A DNA stretch of 64,000 nucleotides from Bacilli bacterium (GCA_022009835.1 CP091726.1:806001-870000), one strand, 5' to 3'. Counted from the stretch's first letter, positions 32,412 to 43,848 are shown. Numbers and translations: made by a program. The notes: generated by a model not told the origin, from the sequence alone.

Positions 32412-32631
32412 AATAAAAAAAGCCCAGATGGATCGATTCTGTAAGATAAAACCCGCGGCGTAAGTCACAGGTGGGTCAGCACAATAATTTAATTAGGATT
32501 CCTACTTTGAAGCAAGCATTCAACACATAAATTATATTAGCTCCCCTATTAATATCTTTAGTCGGTTTTATACTAAAGATATCGCATCCTCTAGGTATCT
32601 TAATTATAACATAGACTATTTTAATATTCAA
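32412..32631 (-). ncRNA. ssrS: 6S-like RNA 2 with promoter
   Basis: Promoter TTGAAT (32626-32631), 17 bp, TATAAT (32603-32608), start about 32596, end in T7 near 32412: about 185 nt, the size of 6S RNA. The ends form a long closing stem: 5' CCTAGA-GGAT-GCGAT pairs with ATCG-ATCC-A-TCTGGG 3'. Internal stem ATATCTTTAGT/ACTAAAGATAT. The two RNAs are tandem on the same strand, as species with two 6S RNAs sometimes show. Identification rests on shape, promoter and the aspS-tcdA-rarA neighbourhood. Confidence 0.55.
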
Positions 32632-32668
32632 TATCTTTATCTATATTTGACAATTATTTTACTTTATT

Positions 32669-32779
32669 CCTTCCGAGCCTGTATCTCTGAAGGTGTTATA
32701 GAGCCTAAATATAGTCTCTATAACAAACAATACTATTATAATATATAAACATTTATTTTTGAAACTACAGGTTCAAAAA
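32669..32779 (-). repeat. Multi-hairpin intergenic element E4
   Basis: Minus strand: TTTTTGAA-CCTGTAGT-TTCAAAAA, an AT leader with TATATTATAATAG, GTTATAGAG-ACTATATTTAGG-CTCTATAAC, and CCTTCAGAG-ATACAGG-CTCGGAAGG. The second-last loop has the AC...GG closure of the family. Lies between the ClpX-like gene and the 6S-like RNAs. Confidence 0.6.
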
Positions 32780-32848
32780 TACCTTGGAAGACTATCTATG
32801 ATAGGCTGTAAAGGGAAAAAAAGAAAGATTAATCATTCTTTCTCTTTG

Positions 32849-33771
32849 TTAAAACATATTTTCTTTATTATCAGTTATTGTATCTTTAGATAAAATCAAG
32901 CTATCATATAAAGAAGGATTGCTAGCAATTTCAAATTCCGCTAAAGCAAGTGAAGTTTCAATTATCTCATTAATGCTTTTAGCCCCTAATTTTCTATCAT
33001 AAGCAAGTTTAGCAATATAATTAATAACATCATCATTTACAACTAAATCAATATTTCTTTTACCTAAAAACTCTCTATTAATATTAAGTGAACTAAGCAT
33101 AGAGTTACGAATAATACTAATATAATCTTCCATCGTTAAAGCGTTCATCTCAATTACAATAGGAAACTTATTAGCAAGTTCTGGAATAATACCATAAGTA
33201 CTCATTGTATGTCCTCTATTTTTCAGTATTAAATCCAATAGGAGTATTTCTTAAATTTTTCATTATTATTAAAATTACCTATTCCCACTATTAAAAATTT
33301 TATTCACACTAAAACGATATTTCTCATTATTAATTGTATTTATTGTAAAAAGTACCTGCATCAATTAAGTTAATAATTATTTCTTGTAAAGATTTACTAA
33401 TAGTATTATGTCTTTTCCCTACTATTAGTGGATATCTCTTCTAATTTATCAACTACCACAATAGCAGTCTCAGCCTTTTCTACATCAAAATCTGTCTTTT
33501 CCATTAATTTTAACAAAAGATTCTCTAAATAGCCATCTTCTCTTAATCTTTTAGCGGTAACTATTATACAAGGTATTCCTAATAATTCTTCGAGTAACTT
33601 AAAGATAGTTGTTTTGCCTACTCCTGCAGGACCATTAATTAATATATTGTAATTAGTAGATCTATCATTATTATTATATTGTTTCCATATAGTTGATAAT
33701 ATCTGTTTGATTGGATCATCCTGTCCAATTATCTTACTAGTTAATTCTTTGTAGACATCATTAATATTCAT
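32849..33771 (-). CDS. ClpX-like AAA+ ATPase
   Basis: About 307 residues, shorter than ClpX (about 420) and without its zinc domain. MNINDVYKELTSKIIGQDDP, Walker A INGPAGVGKTTIFKLLEELL, then AIVVVDKLEEIS in the Walker B place, where ClpX has D-E-I-D-K-I; here the catalytic Glu appears to be Lys. C-terminal small domain: INYIAKLAYDRKLGAKSINE, then IIETSLALAEFEIASNP. ATP binding is likely but hydrolysis is doubtful if the Lys is real. Breaks near 33410, 33345 and 33230. Upstream gene 33789 is 17 bp away (operon). Confidence 0.7.
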
Positions 33772-33788
33772 CTCTTCGTCACTAACAT

Positions 33789-34223
33789 TTATTTTTTTCT
33801 ATTAATAATAAATTTATTAATTTCAGATTCGGGATAATATTTATTATAAAAAAAAGTAATTAGATCATCATCTAAATATAAATTATTATCCCTCTTATCT
33901 GTTTGTAAGATAACTGGTACTTTATCATCTTCTTTTTCGGCTAGAATATATTTATTATGTCTTGCTTGCTTTAAGAAATTATTTTTAGTGGTCTTTTCTG
34001 ATGCTTTATTAAAAGATTCCAAATAATCAGCAAGAGAGATTCTGCCTAAAAAGGCCATCTCTTCTCCCATGATTACATGTTGATATTTCTTACCATCATT
34101 AGTTGTAAATATTTCATTCTTATCATCATATACACCAATCTCTGCTGATACTGGTATATAACTAATAGTATCTTTTGTCTCTTTTCTCTTACAGATAATA
34201 ACTAAATCTAAAATACCATTCAT
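33789..34223 (-). CDS. Hypothetical protein between aspS and the ClpX-like gene
   Basis: 144 residues, intact frame. Begins MNGILDLVIICKRKETKDTI, beta-rich N-terminus (VSAEIGVYDDKNEIFTTNDG), then YQHVIMGEEMAFLGRISLAD and an acidic/aromatic tail (LDDDLITFFYNKYYPES). RBS GGGGG. Same operon as aspS upstream and the AAA protein downstream, so it may be the adaptor or substrate of that protein (speculative). Confidence 0.7.
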   Translation of the reverse strand: MNGILDLVIICKRKETKDTISYIPVSAEIGVYDDKNEIFTTNDGKKYQHVIMGEEMAFLGRISLADYLESFNKASEKTTKNNFLKQARHNKYILAEKEDDKVPVILQTDKRDNNLYLDDDLITFFYNKYYPESEINKFIINRKK

Positions 34224-34244
34224 ATATATCCCCCTTAATTAATG

Positions 34245-35994
34245 TTAATCTCTTACTTTAATATGTGTCTCTCTAAGTTGTTTTTCAAACACTTCACCAG
34301 GACAACCCATCATAGCATCAGCTCCATTAGCCCCTAGTGGGAATGCTACCATTTCTCTTATATTTTCTTCATCTTTTAATAACATTAATATTCTATCAAT
34401 ACCAGGAGCCATTCCAGCATGAGGAGGTGCTCCATATTGGAAGGCTGTATATAGACTTCTAAACTTCGTTTCCACATCTTCATCAGTATAACCTGCAAGT
34501 TCAAAGGCTCTCTTCATTATTCTGATATCATGATTTCTAACAGCCCCAGAAGCCATCTCATATCCATTACATACAAAGTCATATTGATAAGCTACAACAT
34601 TTTCAATATTATCTTCAGTAAGAGCTTCTAATCCACCTTGTGGCATACTAAATGGATTATGACCAAAGTCCCAAGTATTTTCTTCTTCATTATATTCATA
34701 CATAGGAAAATCATTAATGATACAGAACTCAAATTTATTCTTATCTAGTAAATCAAGTTCATTACCTAATTTAATTCTAAGAAGGCCCGCTAATTTATTT
34801 ATTTTATTTTTAGAGTCTGCTAGTACAAATAAAGTACTTCCTTTTTCTAAATTACATTTATCTATTAATTCTTTTCTTATTTCATCAGTTAAGAACTTAT
34901 CTAATGATGATTTAAAAGTCATATCTTCATTTACTTTAATATATGCAAGAGCAGGAGCTCCAACACTCTTCATATATTCTTCCATAGACTTATACCAAGA
35001 GTTTGATTTTTTTCAATATTTTTTTAACAGTAATACCTCTAATTAAAGATGTTTTTAAATGGTTCAAATGTACTTTTACTTAATATATCAGTTAAGTCTT
35101 CAATTACTAATGGATTTCTTAAATCTGGTTTATCTGAACCATACTTAAGCATTGCTTCTTTAAATGGTATTCTTCTAAATGGTCTAGGAGACACTTCTTT
35201 ATCACTAAAATGAGTGAATATGTCGTAGAAGATTCTCTCTCCTACTGCATAAACGTCTTCATCTTCTACAAAGGACATCTCTAAGTCTAATTGATAGAAC
35301 TCACCATATAATCTATCACTTCTAGGGTCTTCATCTCTAAAACATGGAGCTATTTGGAAATATCTATTAAATCCTGAACACATAAGTAATTGTTTAAATA
35401 TTTGAGGGGCTTGAGGTAGTGCATAAAATTTTCCCTTATACTTTCTTGATGGTACAATAAAGTCTCTTGCTCCTTCAGGAGATGATGCTGTTATAATTGG
35501 TGTTTGAATCTCTGTAAAGTTCATCTCTTTCATTATTTTTTTCTCATATAATCTAATACTTCTGTTCTAAATAGTATTCTATCATGTACTTTAGGATTTC
35601 TTAAATCTAGGTATCTATATTTTAATCTAGTATCTTCAAAAGCTTCTGTACTTCTATTTATTTCAAATGGTAATACATTTTGGGCTACTCCTAGTACTTC
35701 AAAAGAAGATACTAATACTTCTACTTCTCCTGTTTTCATATTAGGATTAGTCATACCTTCCGCTCTATGTCTTACTACTCCTGTTACAGTCATAGTGCTT
35801 TCTCTAGTTATATCTTTAAAACTATCAATATCTTCACTTATTAACTGTATTACTCCTGTTTCATCTCTTAGAGTCATAAATACTAGACTACCAAGATTTC
35901 TTTTTTGTTCTAACCAACCTGCTACTCTTATTTCTTCACCGATATTTTTGGTGGTTACTTCACCACAATAAATTGTTCTATATTTATTTTTCAT
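34245..35994 (-). CDS. aspS: Aspartyl-tRNA synthetase
   Basis: About 583 residues, bacterial type. OB-fold anticodon-binding domain (VAGWLEQKRNLGSLVFMTLR), motif 1 area, motif 2 FRDEDPRSDRLYGEFYQLDL, the bacterial GAD insertion (VGAPALAYIKVNEDMTFKSS), and motif 3 GMAPGIDRILMLL. Start at 35994 preferred over 36000 because of spacing from AGGAAG. Three frame breaks (35540, 35040, 35010). Preceded by a T-box leader, so charged/uncharged tRNA Asp controls it. Confidence 0.95.
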
Positions 35995-36027
35995 ATACAT
36001 CTTCCTTTCTTATAATAGAAAAAAACA

Positions 36028-36204
36028 CATTAATTATATAAGGACGAATATTATATATCCGCGGTGCCACCTTATTTCACTAATGTGCTCTTTATTAGTT
36101 TTTATCGGAACTACCCGTTTTCTACTTATTTATATCTACTATCTGTCACTAATAGTAATAGAAAAATCTATATTTATTATATAATTATTATTTATTATTG
36201 TCAA
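36028..36204 (-). promoter_or_regulatory. Promoter and T-box riboswitch of aspS
   Basis: TTGACA (36199-36204), 17 bp, TATAAT (36176-36181). The leader contains the T-box consensus AAGGTGGCACCGCGGA (about 36055-36070) and then the terminator pair CACATTAGTGAAATAAGG / CCTTATATAATTAATGTG with T7. The leader is only about 140 nt, so Stem I must be small; a GAC triplet lies in AGTGACAGATAG, a possible Asp specifier. Confidence 0.9.
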
Positions 36205-36226
36205 TTACTTTTTTTATATTTTTATT

Positions 36227-36310
36227 CACTTTAAGTCTAGGTCTTAAAGTGTTGTTATTAGCCTTAGGTCTAATAACAATATATCAGCCATATCTATTAT
36301 ATATAAGCAT
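36227..36310 (-). repeat. Two-hairpin intergenic element E5
   Basis: Minus strand: leader ATGCTTATATATAATAGATA then TGGCTGATATAT (as E2/E3), TTGTTATTAG-ACCTAAGG-CTAATAACAA, CACTTTAAG-ACCTAGA-CTTAAAGTG. Sits between the gene at 36336 and the aspS promoter. Confidence 0.7.
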
Positions 36311-36335
36311 GGGATATATACTTTTTAATTAGTTA

Positions 36336-38461
36336 TTATCTTTTTTTAATTAATTTTTTGTTCTGGTTTTTTTCTTTAATACTTCTATTATGAAAAGTAT
36401 CATATAATTTATCTAATATTTCTTCTTCGGAATAACTATTCTTTTTATCTATTAAGTCTGATAAGTTTATTGTAAAATCGTACTTCTCGTCATATGTGCC
36501 TTCTTCTTCAGAGAAACCTAGTTTATCTATATTAAAACCTTCTATATAGCCTTCTCTGTTTATAATGAGTGTTCCTCTAAATAAATTTTTTTAAAACTTT
36601 CTCTATTATAAAGTGCATTTATTTTTCTCATAATTATTAAATATTATAATGGTTTCTTTTTTTCATAATGATAACTACCTATTATTTCTTCTATATTACT
36701 ATTTATTTGATAATATTTTATAGCATTATAATATACTTGAAAATAATCCATATTTAGTTTTTGTAATGTCGATGGTAAGTTTATATTATTAATTCCATAT
36801 AGTAGCACTTTCATAGATGGTTTTGTCTTTATATAATCTATAAAAAGAAAATTCCCTTCTACAGTATGATTTCTTTTTAGTTATTTCTTTTATTCCTTCA
36901 TATAAAGTACCTTTAAATGCCTTATTATTGCGATAGTAATCTCTTATTAACTTTGGCGATAATTCATTTTTATGTCTTACCCCTTTAGAATATTCATCCA
37001 TAAGTAAATAATGTAATATAAATGTATTGTGTATTTCTTTGGCAATTTCTTCAGTATATTCAAACTTTTCATTATTTGAATCTCTATAATTTTCATATAT
37101 TAATCTAGACACCGTAACTAAAGGTACTTTTTTTATTCCATTTAAATAAGTCATCATAAAAAAATAAACATTATGGCAATCACTTGGACGTATTTTTAAA
37201 GTTATTTATAAAATTTATTAATTTTTTTCTGGATTATTCATAGATAATATTAATCCTATACATAATGGACTATTTAATATTTCTTTTTGTATTATAGTTA
37301 TTTTTCTTCATTAGTTATTATATCTTTTAAATATTCTTATTAATCTTTCATAATCATTGATAATAAAAACCATATTCCTTAAAAATATTCTTGATATGTA
37401 GATAATATTTTTTTATCTTTATCTCTAACTATATTATCTATTTTCTTTGATATAATATTTCCAAAATATTCTATTTCCTCTTTATATGAATACCTATTTA
37501 TTAACTTTTCTCCATTACTTATATAATCTTCTTCAATCGTATTAAACTTTAATTCCAATAGTTTATTTAAGAATATAGTATCTTTTTTTCCTTTATATAA
37601 TTTATCTATAGCCATATATTTATTAATTAAATTATTTATTATTCTTAATTTCTTATTTCTATCAATATTACTATTTAATAAAGTATTATATTCTTCCATT
37701 ATCTTATCTAGTAAATCCTTATTATTGTATAGATAATTTTCAAGTAATATTTCTATACTACATATATCTGATAATGATATATCTTTTTTTATATTCTATA
37801 TTTAATTTTTAATGCTTTAGTAAATCTATAGTCCCTATCATATACACTAGATAAATATTCTTTTTCATTATCTACTTTAGGTATGTTATCACTACTAAAA
37901 ACTATAATAATAATTTAATTCTTTTTTTCTATACCTGATATATTGTTTTTGACATATTAATATTTTTACCTTTTTATATTAGATATTTCACTTTCTATTA
38001 TACTTCTTTTTATTATGAAAACAATATTTTTTTCTTTTTTTAATATATTATCTAATACTTTTTATTTTTTTATAAATGATTTATCTTTATATTTTTGATA
38101 ATATACTTTTTATAATAATTTAGTTTATTAATTATTATATTTAGATTTATATTATTTCTATCTTCACTTTGATTTAATATATCACTTATGTTATGTAATT
38201 CTATTGTTAATTTTTGATATTATATTTACATATATATTTAAATCTATATTATCTAGCTTTTAAATCCATACTAGATTTACATCTATTAGATAATATTTCT
38301 CTATACTTGTTATTGTATTCACTAGATAATATTAAATTATCTTCAGTATTATAAAAAAATCATTACTTGGAGGAATAATATTATAATCTAATAATGATAA
38401 ATATAGTTCGGTTACATTATTATTTTTCCTTTTTTAAATAGTCTTTTTAAAAAAAGTTCAT
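36336..38461 (-). CDS. Large hypothetical protein, tandem paralogue 2
   Basis: About 708 residues, read from many frames. Start MNFLKRLFKK after RBS GGAGG. Helical, Asn/Lys-rich N-terminal two thirds (NNVTELYLSLLDYN, NTLLNSNIDRNKKLRIINNL, GKKDTIFLNKLLELKFNTIE, IRDKDKK). A core segment FILHYLLMDEYSKGVRHKNE follows, then a C-terminal domain (STLQKLNMDYFQVYYNAIKY, INALYNRESFKNLFRGTLII, SYSEEEILDKLYDTFHNRS). No known domain recognised. About 20 homopolymer breaks. Very similar at DNA level to 38644-40776 in the middle, diverged at the C-terminus. Confidence 0.5.
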
Positions 38462-38549
38462 ATTGTTTTTCCTCCTTTAATTATAGTTAAACATTGTATA
38501 GTATAAGTTAATCTTTGCGAATTATTTAGAATAGATTGTTTTTTTCAGT

Positions 38550-38635
38550 CACTTTAAGGTCTAAACTTAAAATATTATTATTAAACCTAATGCTAATAAT
38601 AACATATAAGATATGTACTTTAATATGTTTAGTAA
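38550..38635 (-). repeat. Two-hairpin intergenic element E6
   Basis: Minus strand: an AT leader, TTATTATTAG-CATTAGG-TTTAATAATAA, then ATTTTAAG-TTTAGAC-CTTAAAGTG. The most degenerate member. Placed between the tandem paralogues. Confidence 0.5.
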
Positions 38636-38643
38636 TTATTATT

Positions 38644-40776
38644 TTATTTAGTTAGTTTAAAACTTTCATTTATTCCTAGTTTTTCTTTAAAAATGTCATA
38701 CATTATATCTAAAACCTTTTCAGTTTCATATTTTATTAGAGTATAAGGAATATACTTACGTATATCATAATTACGTATTCTTATAGTACTACATGGTTGA
38801 TGGCTTTTAACATCAGTAAAATATATTGCTTTATAATTAAAAATAGTCTTCATAATTTAATATATTTTCATTTGGTAATATTCCTCTAAAGAGTTTTTTA
38901 AAACCTTCTTTATCATAAATAGCGTCTATTTTGTAAGAGTTAAAAAAAGTTATAGATATTAATTTTTTTCCATTATTAATTCGGTTATATTACTATCTAT
39001 CCATATGCTGCAAAGATATGGATATTTTCTTAGAAAAGGATTAACATTAATTTTTCTTCACCGTTGTTGGAAAAATGGATTTCTTCACATTCTTTTTAAA
39101 AAAAGAAAAAAATCTTTTAAAAATAATTAGTATCTTTTTACTTCACTTATTCCTTCATACAATGTATATTGATATTTTTTATTATTTTGATAAAAATCAT
39201 TTATTGATTCTAGTGATAATTCATTTTTATGTCTTATTCCATTAGAATATTCACCCATAAGCAAGTAATGTAGTATAAATATATTATACATTTCTTTACT
39301 CATTGTTGCTTTTTCATATGCATATTTTTTATTGTCTGTTGTTCCATAGTTTTCATACATTAATCTAATTATTGTCTCTAAAGGTACTTCATTTTCCCAT
39401 TCAAATATCTCATTATAGAAATATATTCTAGAACAATCATTTATATCAATCTTAAAAATTATTTATATAGTTTATTAATTTTTTTCTGGACTATCCATTG
39501 ATAATATTAGTCCTATATATAATGGATTAGATATTATTTCTTTTATATTAAAAGTACCATCTTTTTTACTATCTATGAGATGTTCTTTTTTTCATTTTGA
39601 TATTTTTGCATAAAAAAATCTTTTGGTGTTTTTTTCTAGTGGTTATAATGTCTTTAAATATTCTTATTAATCTTTCATAGTCATTGATAATAAAACCATA
39701 TTCTTTAAAATATTCTTGATATCTAGATAATATTCTTTTATCTTTATCTCTAACTATATTATCTATTCTATTTGATATAATATTTCCAAAAACATTCTAT
39801 TTCTTCTTTATATGAATACCTATTTATTAACTTTTTTCTCTATTATTTATATAATCTTCTTCAATCGTATTAAACTTTAATTCCAATAGTTTATTTAAGA
39901 ATATAGTATCTTTTTTTCTTTATATAATTTATCTATAGCCATATATTTATTAATTAAATTATTTATTATTCTTAATTTCCTATTTCTTTCAATATTACTA
40001 TTTAATAAAGTATTATATTCTTCCTTTATCTTAGATAATAAATCTTTATTATTGTATAAATAGTTTTCAAGTAATATTTCTATACTACATATATCTGATA
40101 ATGATATATCTTTTTTATATTCTATATTTAATTTTAATGCTTTAGTAAATCTATAGTCTCTATTATATATACTAGATAAATATTCTTTTTTTATTATCTA
40201 CTTTAGGTATGTTATTACTACTAAAACTATCATAATAATTTAATTCTTTTTTTCTATACCTGATATATTGTTTTTGACATATTAATATTTTTACCTTTTA
40301 TATTAGATATTTCACTTTCTATTATACTTCTTTTTATTATGAAACAATATTTTTTTCTTTTTTTAATATATTATCTAATACTTTTTATTTTTTTATAAAT
40401 GATTTATCTTTATATTCCGATAATATACTTTTATAATAATTTAGTTTATTAATTATTATATTTAGATTTATATTATTTCTATCTTCACTTTGATTTAATA
40501 TATCACTTATACTATGTAATTCTATTGTTAATTTTTGATATTATATTTACATATATATTTAAATCTATATTATCTAACTTTAAATCCATACTAGATTTAC
40601 ATCTATTAGATAATATTTCTCTATACTTGTTATTGTATTCACTAGATAATATTAGATTATCTTTTAGTATTATAAAAGTCATTACTTGGAGGAATAATAT
40701 TATAATCTAATAATGATAAATATAGTTCGGTTACATTATTATTTTCTTTTTTAAATAGTCTTTTTAAAAAGTTCAT
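38644..40776 (-). CDS. Large hypothetical protein, tandem paralogue 1
   Basis: About 711 residues after joining frames. Starts MNFLKRLFKKENNNVTELY (RBS AAGGAGG; promoter TTGACA-17 bp-TATACA near 40840). Same helical N-terminal region as paralogue 2, then NIFILHYLLMGEYSNGIRHK, and a C-terminal domain with LRKYPYLCSIWIDSNITELI, YDKEGFKKLFRGILPNEN, KAIYFTDVKSHQPCSTIRIR and tail LGINESFKLTK. No signal peptide. Function unknown. Several frame-break positions are the same in both paralogues, as expected from the same runs. Confidence 0.5.
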
Positions 40777-40857
40777 ATTGTTCCTCCTTAATTACAATTA
40801 AATATTGTATAATATAAGTTAGTTCTTTTGTCAATTGTTATGGTATATGATATAACT

Positions 40858-41682
40858 TTAATATATTTTTAATATGTTTAATTTAAAAAAACTCCTACCA
40901 TCAGCAGAAGCTTTTTCTATAAAAATAAACTTTATTAGCATGAATAATACACCTATTAAAAAAAGAAAATGTATAATCTTTTTACTATTATTATATCTTC
41001 TAGCGGTTGGTAATAATTCACAGAATGATATTTGAAGCATAATACCTGCAATTATGGAAAAAAAAGAATACCAAGTATTAAATCATTCATTACATTTCTT
41101 AAAAAAATAAATATGCTAGAAGAGCACCAAAAGGTTCTGAAATAGCGGATATTCCTGTATATAAAATAGCCTTCTTTTTTTATTATTTGTACTATAATAT
41201 ATTGGAACTGATATACTAATTCCTTCTGGAATATTATGCATAGCAATAGCTATTGATAGAGATAATCCTAATGTAATATCACTAGAAGTAGCCATAAAAG
41301 TAGCAATACCTTCAGGAATATTATGAAGTACTATAGCTATTACCATAATAAAACCAACTCTATATAGTTTTTTATTATTCTCAATATTAGGTTTATCTGG
41401 TAAATAATAGTCTATTAGCATTGATATTATTATACCTAATAATACTGATAGGAATGATATTATAATGATATTTAAACCAGTTAAACTACTATTTAGTAAG
41501 TTAATAGATTCTGGTATTAAGTCTGTTATTGATACACATATCATTACTCCTGCTGCAAAAGCTAGTGAAGATAGAACAATATTATTAGTATTCTTATTCT
41601 TTATAAAAATAAAAATTGTTCCTATCATCGTTGATAAGCCCGCTAGTAAGGATAATATAAATGCCATTACTATATTATTCAT
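40858..41682 (-). CDS. ZIP-family divalent metal transporter
   Basis: About 275 residues, seven to eight helices. LSLLAGLSTMIGTIFIF, LAFAAGVMICVSITDLIPES, and the two metal-site helices VIAIVLHNIPEGIATFMA and LSIAIAMHNIPEGISISVPI (ZIP/GufA/ZupT pattern HN-PEG), later FGALLAYLFFK and SFCELLP. Imports Zn, Fe or Mn; substrate not set by sequence. RBS GTGAT upstream. Two frame breaks near 41178 and 41055. Confidence 0.85.
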
Positions 41683-41707
41683 AAAATTATCACCTAGTTA
41701 AATATAT

Positions 41708-41753
41708 GAAAAGAAATACTATTTAGTATTCTATTTAGTATTTCTTTTTAATA
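41708..41753. terminator. Bidirectional hairpin
   Basis: AAAGAAATACT...AGTATTTCTTT inverted repeat with T5 on the plus side; ends the minus-strand gene at 41731 (which reads into it). Confidence 0.6.
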
Positions 41754-42043
41754 ATCTTTGTTTTGGTTGTTGTTTTGCCCCTACTAAAGGTATCCTATTG
41801 TAATCCATATCAAATATTGTAAAGAAAGCATCTTCATCGCTTACTCCTAAAAAATATTCTTCATGCAATAGTTTTTCATAATTATTTTTTTGCTATATCT
41901 AAAGTGATGGGAAGCCATCTATTATGTTTATCTATATGCCCTACTCTCATATTATATACAATATCCATATTATCGTCAACATATTCACTTTTCTTTTTCC
42001 AATATGGTACTTCATAAATATAAATGTTTTCATTCTTTTTCAT
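41731..42043 (-). CDS. Hypothetical protein
   Basis: About 103 residues, one A-run error near 41888. MKKNENIYIYEVPYWKKKSE, VDDNMDIVYNMRVGHIDKHN, RWLPITLDIAKNNYEKLLHE, GVSDEDAFFTIFDMDYNRIP, then a basic QPKQRLLKR tail. No family recognised. RBS AAAGGAGA. First of three small minus-strand genes upstream of the ZIP gene. Confidence 0.55.
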
Positions 42044-42109
42044 TATTATTTCTCCTTTTATTTAAAATTAAATTTTTTCTTCTTTTTCTTAATATGACTA
42101 TCATTATGT

Positions 42110-42347
42110 CTAATTAAAAAGATAATGATAGTCATCTTTTAAATCATTAATATCAATTATTTCTAAACTACTAGATATTACATAATCTTTTTTTCCTTTT
42201 TTATCAGTAGTATACATTTTTATCATTAATTAAATCCAAATAATTATCATTATTACTATTATAAAGAACCATCTTTTCAGTATAAGATTCCCTACTTATT
42301 CTTCGTTTATGAAATATATCACCAACATAAAAAAATTATTTTTCCAT
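42110..42347 (-). CDS. Hypothetical small protein
   Basis: About 79 residues after two corrections: MEK-FFYVGDIFHKRRISRE, SYTEKMVLYNSNNDNYLDLI, TDKKGKKDYVISSSLEIIDI, NDLKDDYHYLFN. Probably a soluble beta-rich protein. Directly follows the membrane protein gene at 42351. Confidence 0.45.
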
Positions 42348-42350
42348 AAC

Positions 42351-42665
42351 TTAAAAAAATCCTTTAAATAAATTGTTACTTATAACATTTACATCTATTT
42401 CAAATGATAATTTATCAATACCTAATGTAGTTCTAATATCTTCAATTATATTATTATAATTAATAATTATATTGTATATACTAAATAATGATATAATAGT
42501 ATAAATAATAGTTATTATATTAATAATTGTATAATTAAATATATCGCTAATTAATAATACACAAGATAATTTAAAACATTCTTGTAATATTCTTATAATC
42601 ATTTTCATAATAAAATAATTATAATTATATTTAGCAGTCTCCAATTGATTATTAATATTATTCAT
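42351..42665 (-). CDS. Small membrane protein
   Basis: 104 residues from the ATG with RBS GGAAGTGAT (upstream Met codons ignored). MNNINNQLETAKYNYNYFIM, then amphipathic and hydrophobic segments (ECFKLSCVLLISDIF, YTIINIITIIYTIISLFSIY), then DIRTTLGIDKLSFEIDVNVI. Two transmembrane helices likely. Function unknown. Confidence 0.5.
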   Translation of the reverse strand: MNNINNQLETAKYNYNYFIMKMIIRILQECFKLSCVLLISDIFNYTIINIITIIYTIISLFSIYNIIINYNNIIEDIRTTLGIDKLSFEIDVNVISNNLFKGFF

Positions 42666-42818
42666 ACTATCACTTCCATAGGTAATTATTTTATAATAAA
42701 AATTAGGTTTTGTCAAGGAATACAAAGATGGTAATTTTTTTATCTTTCATACTTTAGAAATAATAGTAAATAATAATAATGTAGTCTGTGAATACTATTT
42801 AGAAGGAGATGTATTTTT

Positions 42819-43817
42819 ATGTTTTTTTAAAAAAATAAAAAAACAATATTCTGCTTACATTAATATTTACACTACTTATTATACCCAATTATGCTTTAGC
42901 CTATTCAGATTATATAGTAGCGGGCGGTGAAAATATTGGTATAGAACTTAATTCTAAAGGTGTTATTATTGTTGGTACTTATGAAGTTAATGGTATTAAT
43001 CCTGCTAAAGAAGCAAATCTAAGAGCAGGAGATAAAATCATTAAAAATTAATAATAAGGATGTTATTAATATTGAAGAAATGCTTAAAGTAATTGAAAAT
43101 AGTAATAATAAAAAGTAATGTTAAAATCACTTATTTAAGAGGAAATAAGACTAATGATACCTCACTAAAATTAAGTAAATCTAGTGACAATATTTATAAA
43201 ACTGGCCTTTATGTAAAAGATAGTATATCTGGAGTTGGAACTCTTACTTTTATTGATCCTAATACCAAGTTGTTTGGAGCCTTAGGTCATGAAATTATTG
43301 AAAAAAACACTGGTCAAAAACTAGAAATAAAAGATGGTAAGATATATAGTTCTACCGTTACTGGCATAACGAGAAGTGATATTGGAAAACCTGGTGAAAA
43401 AGCCGCTAGATACGATAGTAGTGATATCTTTGGTAATGTAAAAGAAAATACTACTAGTGGTATATTTGGTAATTATACTAGTACTATTCCTGATAAAAAA
43501 ACTATATAAAGTAGCAAAAAGAGAATGATATTAAAACAGGAAATGCTACTATCTTTACTGTCATAGATGGTAATACCATTGAAAGTTTTGCTATTAATAT
43601 TTTAAGGATTAATAAGAACACTACCAAAAATATTCTATTTGAAATTACCGATAGTAGGCTTCTTAAAAATACTGGTGGTATCGTTCAAGGTATGAGCGGT
43701 AGTCCAATTATTCAAGATAATTTTATAGTAGGAGCAGTAACTCATGTAGTTGTAGATGATCCTACTAAAGGGTATGGTATATTTATTACAACTATGTTAG
43801 AGGAAGCAGAAAATTAA
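42819..43817 (+). CDS. spoIVB: SpoIVB sporulation serine peptidase
   Basis: About 333 residues. Signal/anchor helix (LTLIFTLLIIPNYALA), PDZ domain (GVIIVGTYEVNGINPAKEA, LRAGDKIIKINNKDV), then the S55 peptidase: GVGTLTFIDP, LFGALGHEI with the catalytic His, and GIVQGMSGSPIIQDNFIVGA with the catalytic Ser, ending VDDPTKGYGIFI. SpoIVB is made in the forespore, secreted, and cleaves SpoIVFA to switch on SigK. RBS AAGGAGATG. Four frame breaks. Confidence 0.9.
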
Positions 43818-43848
43818 AAAGAGGAATGTTCCTCTTTCTTTTATTCAC
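43812..43848. terminator. Terminator between spoIVB and xseB
   Basis: AAAGAGGAA-TG-TTCCTCTTT stem with T-rich flank (convergent genes). Confidence 0.75.
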
